A DNA stretch of 64,000 nt. Source: Thermothielavioides terrestris NRRL 8126. Taxonomy: Eukaryota > Ascomycota > Sordariomycetes > Sordariales > Chaetomiaceae. Both the position numbers and the translations under genes were made by a program. The stretch is from assembly GCF_000226115.1 (NCBI RefSeq), contig NC_016460.1:1178001-1242000 (forward strand), written 5' to 3'. The notes beneath the pieces were generated by a model. It saw nothing but the letters and a program-made list of their open reading frames with translations, ran no database searches and had not been told where the DNA came from. Shown here piece after piece: positions 58,651 to 64,000 of the stretch. The number at the start of each line of letters is the position of its first letter. Position 1 is the first letter of the stretch.

Positions 58651-59775
58651 GATGCCTGAGAAGGGTGGATAGAAAAAATGATGGCGGGCTACAAGCGGCT
58701 GCAGCTGTCGTGTCGCTCAATAGAGCATGAGCGTCTGCAGAGAGACGCACACAGCACAGCGTGCGCCGGAAAACTGAAAAGACGCAGCCGGGTAGCTGCT
58801 CGACGTCCGTTTGCTGCACTCCGTCACAGCGTGTTCTCCCGCATCGGCGACGTTGCGGGGCAGATCAGGTAGGTAGTAGGTAGGTTAGGGAGGTAAGGTA
58901 GGAAAGGTGTCCGTGGATGGGGAGAAGGGAAGAAAGACAATGGCAACCAAGACAAAAAATCGAAGCTTCCTGTCGAAGGGCAAATAGAAATTACTAGTAT
59001 TCCTCCTGTATCTGTAGTTGGTGAAAGGAAAGAACGACTGGGCGGCTGCCTGGGAGCGAGCTGAGAAGCCACGCGTGCACCTCGGGGTCCGTGTTTATTT
59101 GAGGCCGAGACTTGAAGACTCGAGGGGTCCGTTACCCCCGTTACCCCCAGCTCCTTCCGTCTGATGTCCCGCGCCGAGAACCTGGGGATGGGAATATGTG
59201 CGGAATACGGAGTAGTGTGCGGAATAACGACGGGATGTCGCTAGCGTACCCATCGTCCTTCTCATAACCTACCCAAACGAGACTGGCGCCCTGTTCCAGA
59301 TGGAATGTAATCCGTAATGTCTGCAATTTTCTGCCAGGAGGGATGGCCGCCGGCGTTCGCACTTGCCACAGGTCCGAGGCCCCAGGCATGCGGAATGGGA
59401 AGTGGGGATGGGCAGAGAAGAAAGGAACGTTCTGCGTGCAGAGTTTCCTCGCGTGCTGAAGCGCTTGGCGCACACCCCTCCAGCCCCCAACTCCACCGGG
59501 CAATTTGAGCAGCTCCGTCCGCCGAATCCCGGTGGAGCTGTGAAGGAGGATTACCAGGTAGTGTACGGAATATTTACCAATAATCGACCAGGCACCCCGA
59601 GAAGAAAAGGAGTTAAGCATTGCGTTGTGAAGTTTTGCAACCACCCGTTTGAGCATGTCGGGCGCAGTCGAGTGGACGTCATGTCGCATCTCGTTCCGAG
59701 ACATTCTTGAACGGGCGGCTCTGTTTCCCGACGGGGAAGGTTTCCAAGATCTTCAATGTTTTAGGTGATCACAGG
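58651..59775. promoter_or_regulatory. Upstream region of the ABC transporter
   Basis: About 1.1 kb between the ABC start codon and the first family 2 element. Directly upstream is a run of GGTAGGTAGG-like repeats (about 58,867-58,912). Open frames lack motifs. Confidence 0.45.
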
Positions 59776-60183
59776 ATGTACATGCTGATGGCTAAAGAGG
59801 TCCCGCCAAGACTAATTTCGGCCAATTGTCGGCAATGTTTTTACAACGTTTTTACGCAACCCCGATCGCCAAGGCGTTTGCACTATCGCCAAGCGGTTAG
59901 TTCGCCAGGGGTACGGGGGCAGCGCCAGCCCCCCGCTGGTTAGGGTTTAGGTTATAGTTAAGATCGGGGTTATAGTTAGGGTACGGGTTAACTCGGTTTT
60001 CTTTTCTTTCGATTTAGCTAAGGTTTCGCGAAGTTGTTGCTCTAAATCTTTACGATTCTTCGTTGTTTGATGTTGCTTAAAGTCGTTGTGGCCCCGCTTA
60101 CCCTATGGCGATTGTAAATACTTGTAAGCGGCAGTCTTCGAAATTAGTCTTGGCGGGACCTCTTTAGCTATAACCATATATAT
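59776..60183. mobile_element. TIR element family 2, copy A, with telomere-like tract
   Basis: The element spans 59784-60175 (392 bp). Its inverted ends share a core TAAAGAGGTCCCGCCAAGAC, continuing TAATTTCG. Outside the core the two ends differ (GCT... and GGTTAT...), as in the other copies. The flanking 8 bp are ATGTACAT (59776-59783) and ATATATAT (60176-60183); both mismatches are the changes RIP makes. Inside is a degenerate TTAGGG-like tract (GTTAGGGTTTAGGTTATAG near 59,939). No coding capacity. Same orientation as copy C. Confidence 0.8.
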
Positions 60184-60391
60184 ATAGGTAAGCTTACCCT
60201 ATATCCCGTCCCACGCCTAAAAACGTGGACCTTGCGAGTCGTTGGGGTCCTGGGCGCTAGGGAACCCCGAAGGGACACGGTACGCAGTACGTATGGAATA
60301 CACTAGTGCGTTACACGAACAGGGATCTTTGCCTGGCGAGTGACCCGGGCCTATAGAATCTAGCGAATACGAGCAATACAACGCTCGATAT

Positions 60392-60811
60392 CTGGGCCAG
60401 GTTATTCTTAAAGAGGTCCCGCCAAGACTAATTTCGGAACCTGCCGCTTACAAGTATTTACAAATTGCCGCGAGGGAGCGGGGTCGCCACGACTTCGAGC
60501 AACATTAACAACGAAGAATTGCAAAGACTCGTAGTAGCAACTTCGTGAAACCTCAACCAAATTGAAAAAAAAAGAAAACGAAGTTAACCTGTACCCTAAC
60601 CTTGACCCTTACCCTAACTATAACCCTCACCCTAACTAGCGGGGGGCTGGCGCTGCCCTCTGCACCCCTAGCGAACTAACCCGTGGCTAACCCGTAGGCG
60701 ATAGTGTAAACCCCTTGGCGGTCTTGGCGGGGTACTGACGTTGTAAAAACATTGCCGACAATTAGCTGAAATTAGTCTTGGCGGGACCTCTTTAAGATCT
60801 AGCCTGGGCCA
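60392..60811. mobile_element. TIR element family 2, copy B (inverted)
   Basis: The element spans 60400-60803 (404 bp), in opposite orientation to copies A and C. It begins GGTTATTCTTAAAGAGG and ends CCTCTTTAAGATCTAGC. It is flanked by perfect 8-bp direct repeats CTGGGCCA at 60392-60399 and 60804-60811. The interior has the complementary CCCTAA-like tract (about 60,592-60,640). No coding capacity. The 8-bp duplication is the length made by hAT, P and Merlin-type transposases. Confidence 0.87.
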
Positions 60812-61219
60812 AGCAAGCGGATCGAGAGTAGGCCGGACTGACGGAGTAGTACAGTCGTTCACGCCGTTGCGACAATGTTTAACCAAGAGTTCGGTGGCCC
60901 GTTGCACGATGCGGCTAACTAGCGGGTAGGTGGCGCAGAGTTAGGGGTTTAATTAAATAGGTATCTTTAGTCACCGGCTGCGCGGCGGCGATCGTGTGTA
61001 ACGAAGATCGTTTGGGTCGCCACTATCTTTCTGCCTCCTGTGCTGTGTACACATGCTCCTGCGTTAACGCTGGGGCGGCCGAAGTGGACGAACCGGTCGG
61101 TCGGAGAACCTTTGGGAAGTCTAGCAGGGCAACGACCACCGAAGGTTGCGATCTTGGGTAAGGTATCTCTGAGCTAGAACCACCCTAGGGGGTGGCCTAC
61201 TTCACGTGCGCACGTGTAT
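60812..61219. other. Spacer between transposons
   Basis: About 400 bp of ordinary composition between family 2 copy B and MITE family 1 copy 2. Nothing recognised. Confidence 0.5.
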
Positions 61220-61758
61220 TACAGTTGCCCCCTGGTTTGTTTGTTAGTTTGGTACTTACGGTGGGCCACAACAAGGGTTTGAAAGCCAATCAACAATGGA
61301 TTACAAAAACTGTACAGTACTTAATCTTCCATAGAAAAATAGAAGCGAAACAGGTCACTCTCAGTACCCCGTGTACCCCCCCTGATTCTCAATCACCCGG
61401 GCCAGCCGCCTTGGCATGGAATGAACTAACCGCAACAGATAGGAAGTCGGAAGGCACTGCATCCCACGCCTGCAAAATAGCTTCCTTTTGGGGCCTTTTT
61501 GTAGCTGAACTGCCCACCTGGCTGATCTAGCTGATTTGGCTCATTTGGCTACCCTGGCCGATTTTGAAGCTTTTGATGGCTTTGATGGTGGTGATGCTTT
61601 TTTTGATGGTTTGGTTGAATGCAGTGCCAGAGCCAGGAGCTGAACAGGTGGGTACGTGTAGAAAGGCCGATTTTTGGTTGGCTGCAGGCCCCTGTCAAAA
61701 CGTGGGCGGAAAGTGGGGCGAAGAACCAGACTAACAAACAAACCAGGAGTGTCCTGTA
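61220..61758. mobile_element. Non-autonomous Tc1/mariner-like element (MITE family 1, copy 2)
   Basis: The element spans 61222-61756 (535 bp), flanked by TA at 61220-61221 and 61757-61758. It begins CAGTTGCCCCCTGG and ends in the complement of CAGGACACTCCTGG. It is collinear end to end with copy 1 at 23.5 kb but inverted. Differences by eye are mostly transitions with a few small indels. Its open frames are not conserved as protein. Confidence 0.88.
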
Positions 61759-62800
61759 TCAACCTGCTTCCAGGTTGGTCTGGTCTCGTGTACTGTGCAT
61801 AACCGGCCACACTGGCCATCTGCCTCCTGTTCTCTCTCTGTCCGTCAGTCCAGTCCATGACGTTCAGTCTACGGATATTCTGTTCTTGGCCCGCAGTGCG
61901 TGTATTTCGTATCATATATTGTTCGGATTGCGGCCTGTATGTAATGTGAGATCCACGCCTCTGTTCCTCTGGGACCCTGCCGTGACGGGGACCATGGCAA
62001 TCCCGCACGGGGAGTGCGAGCTACCGACGCACCGACTCGGTGATAACGTTAACCCCAGACCCATCTCCGTTGTTATAGGTGCGGAATAGTTACATGTACA
62101 TAGTATGCGTTAGCACTCCCGGGCTTACTGCTGAGCGTGCACTCCCTCTCATCTGTCTGTATGATCGTGCAAGCACGAACTGGAGAAGCCATCTGCCATC
62201 TCCCCTTCATCACGGGCGCAGATTAGTGTAAGCCAGTTTTGGAGACTCCATGGGGTATGCGTACCAACTCCGTGCGGAGTAGTGCAGTCAGCATCCATCA
62301 CACGTAAGCACCTTAAATACACTACACTAGTGTACGATGACGAGATAGTTAGGTATTCGTTTGGCAACGTTGAAACCGGTTCCAGAACGGCTGTCGATTG
62401 AGTGTGACGGGGCGGCTCTCCTCCCGAGCCTGGAAATGGGCGGGTCCGCAAATTTCCAGAAGCGAGCTTTCTGAACCCAAGGCCTACCAGGTAAGACTGC
62501 AGCTACAGAGGTACCTTAACCTAAGTAATTTAGGTGCAATGTATTCCGAACCGAAGTACGGAGTACTGTGCAGCGTTGACATTCAGCTTCTCCATACCCA
62601 CCGTTGATCGAACTTATAAGCCGGCCAAGGGGGTCATCGCCGCATCCAGCTACTGACAGCTCTGGACGGTTCCGGGAGGAATGTGATTAGCGGCCCCGGT
62701 AGGCTGGGTTGGTTGATGGAACCGGCCCCGATGCCACGAGGAACGAGAGGAAAAGCACGGGCCAATTGCGATGGCCCCCTCCCGAATTGAGGCTCCCGTC
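61759..62800. other. Spacer between transposons
   Basis: About 1 kb between MITE family 1 copy 2 and family 2 copy C. Ordinary composition, short motif-free open frames only. Confidence 0.5.
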
Positions 62801-63218
62801 GAGTCGTCGCTAGATCTTAAAGAGGTCCCGCCAAGACTAATTTCGGCCAATTGTCGGCAATGTTTTTACAGCGTCAGTACCCCGCCAAGACCGCCAAGGG
62901 GTTTGCACTATCGCCACGGGTTAGCTACAGGTTAGTTCGCCAGGGGTACAGGGGACGGCGCCAGCCCCCCGCTGGTTAGAGTGAGGGTTATAGTTAGGGT
63001 AAGGGTCAAGGTTAGAGTATAGGTTAACTTCGTTTTCTTTTTTTTCAATTTGGTTGAGGTTTCGTAAAGTTGTTGCTACGAGTCTTTGCAATTCTTCGTT
63101 GTTGATGTTGCTCGAAGTCGTGGCGACCCCGCTCCCTCGCGGCAATTTGTAAATACTTGTAAGCGGTAGGTTCCGAAATTAGTCTTGGCGGGACCTCTTT
63201 AAGAATAACCGAGTCGTT
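62801..63218. mobile_element. TIR element family 2, copy C, with telomere-like tract
   Basis: The element spans 62809-63210 (402 bp). It begins GCTAGATCTTAAAGAGG and ends CCTCTTTAAGAATAACC. The flanking 8 bp are GAGTCGTC (62801-62808) and GAGTCGTT (63211-63218), a duplication with one C/T change. A TTAGGG-like tract lies inside, near 62,975-63,020 (GGGTTATAGTTAGGGTAAGG). No coding capacity. It ends about 280 bp before the MRT4 start codon. Confidence 0.87.
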
Positions 63219-63496
63219 AGACAGAGCGACAGAGCGGGGCTGCCCGCCTCGACACCGCCCAAAAATTCCCGTGGCAGAAAAAAATAGCCCCAAAGCCGAG
63301 ATTCACTGGGCCTTGCAGTCAGTCGCTGAAGGGCACGGTTGACGGTACTCCGTCTCGACTCGCCTTATCTCAACAGCAGGAAACAGCACTACACATAGCA
63401 AGTTGAACCATTACTCCAGCTGCACTCGCGAGCGTCCGGGAAAGTAAAAAACAGGAGGGGAAAGACTCGCACAACCTTCGCACAACAACCGACAAG

Positions 63497-64000
63497 ATGC
63501 CCAAGTCAAAACGAGCCAAGGTCTACCACCTGACCCAGGTGACCAAGAAGACGCGCGAGCAAAAAGACAAGCTCTTCGCCAACATCCGCGAGTGCATACC
63601 AAAGTACCAGCACTGCTTCGTCTTCAGCGTCGACAACATGCGTAACAACTACCTCAAGGACGTGCGCCAAGAGCTGAGCGACAGCCGGTAAGCCCCCCCC
63701 CCCCCCCTCCCCTCCTCTCTCCGCCCTTTCTTTTCCCCCGTCCCATCCCCTCTCCCTGCCCTTCCAACTCCCGGCAAAACACTTCTCCCCACCCTAACTA
63801 ACACTGGTGTGTGCAACCCGCCAGCCTCTTCTTCGGCAAGACCAAGCTCACCGCCCGCGCGCTGGGCACCACGCCCGAGGAGTCGCAAGCGGACGGGCTG
63901 CACGCGCTGACGCGGTACCTCTCGGGGGCGGTCGGGCTGCTGTTCACGAACCGGGCGCCGGAGGCGGTGATCAGCTACTTCGGCTCGCTGGCGCACGTGG
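63497..64000 (+). CDS. MRT4: Ribosome assembly factor MRT4 (P0-like), partial
   Basis: The 5' part of the gene, cut by the window edge. Exon 1 is 63497-63687; exon 2 starts at 63825 and runs to the edge. The joined reading gives 122 full codons. MRT4 is the nucleolar paralogue of ribosomal stalk protein P0; it holds the P0 site on pre-60S particles until exchange. The opening [18 protein letters not shown], then [15 protein letters not shown] and LFFGKTKL across the splice, is characteristic. The 137-bp intron has a 14-nt C run beginning 6 nt after the donor and a CTAACTA branch-like site at about 63,795. Confidence 0.94.

Noticed and set aside
59795..60164. Family 2 elements as Tc1/mariner type with TA duplication
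   Set aside because: TA does flank the inner inverted core. However, the copies share 8-9 further bases outside it, and matching 8-bp direct repeats lie beyond those, so the true ends are further out.

Overview
The window is nuclear DNA of a filamentous ascomycete, most likely a Sordariomycete. I infer the order Sordariales, perhaps Chaetomiaceae, from protein wording and GC-rich codon use; no search was run. Genes carry short introns of about 55-140 bp (one of 344 bp) with GT/AG ends and CTNAC-like branch sites. The left end is a block of TA-saturated DNA, as left by repeat-induced point mutation (RIP).

Layout. 1-10,905 is a gene-free RIP block. It holds a Ty3/Gypsy gag-protease relic and a non-LTR (LINE) reverse-transcriptase relic, both on the minus strand. 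A clean, unmutated 249-bp solo LTR with a 5-bp target duplication sits inside it, followed by a 580-bp array with an exact 20-bp period. From about 11 kb rightward the DNA is ordinary euchromatin with 14 protein genes: a conserved coiled-coil protein of unknown role; complex I subunit NDUFB3; the CAF1/POP2 deadenylase; the GID ubiquitin-ligase subunit FYV10/GID9; the bHLH-zipper factor CBF1; GABA transaminase; the histone H3K36 methyltransferase SET2; a small AT-hook-like protein; a four-helix membrane protein; RAD23; the TFIIIB subunit BDP1; the H2B ubiquitin ligase BRE1; a SARAF-like ER membrane protein; and an MDR-type ABC transporter. The 15th gene, MRT4, is cut by the right edge.

Between the ABC transporter and MRT4 (58.65-63.5 kb) lies a cluster of small non-autonomous DNA transposons. 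One family (about 536 bp, TA target duplication, CAG ends) has one copy here and an inverted copy at 23.5 kb. A second family (392-404 bp, three copies) has 8-bp target duplications and carries degenerate TTAGGG-like telomere tracts inside each copy. I could not match this second family to a named element, and it is the most novel item in the window.

The genes do not form an operon-like pathway. Several act on chromatin or ubiquitin (SET2, BRE1, CBF1, RAD23, FYV10), which I take as chance neighbours. Two of them, SET2 and BRE1, contain introns whose length is a multiple of three and which have no in-frame stop, so retention would insert 21 or 19 residues at a functional domain. Two gene-poor gaps (30.6-34.2 kb and 35.4-41.3 kb) have normal base composition and no gene I can support.
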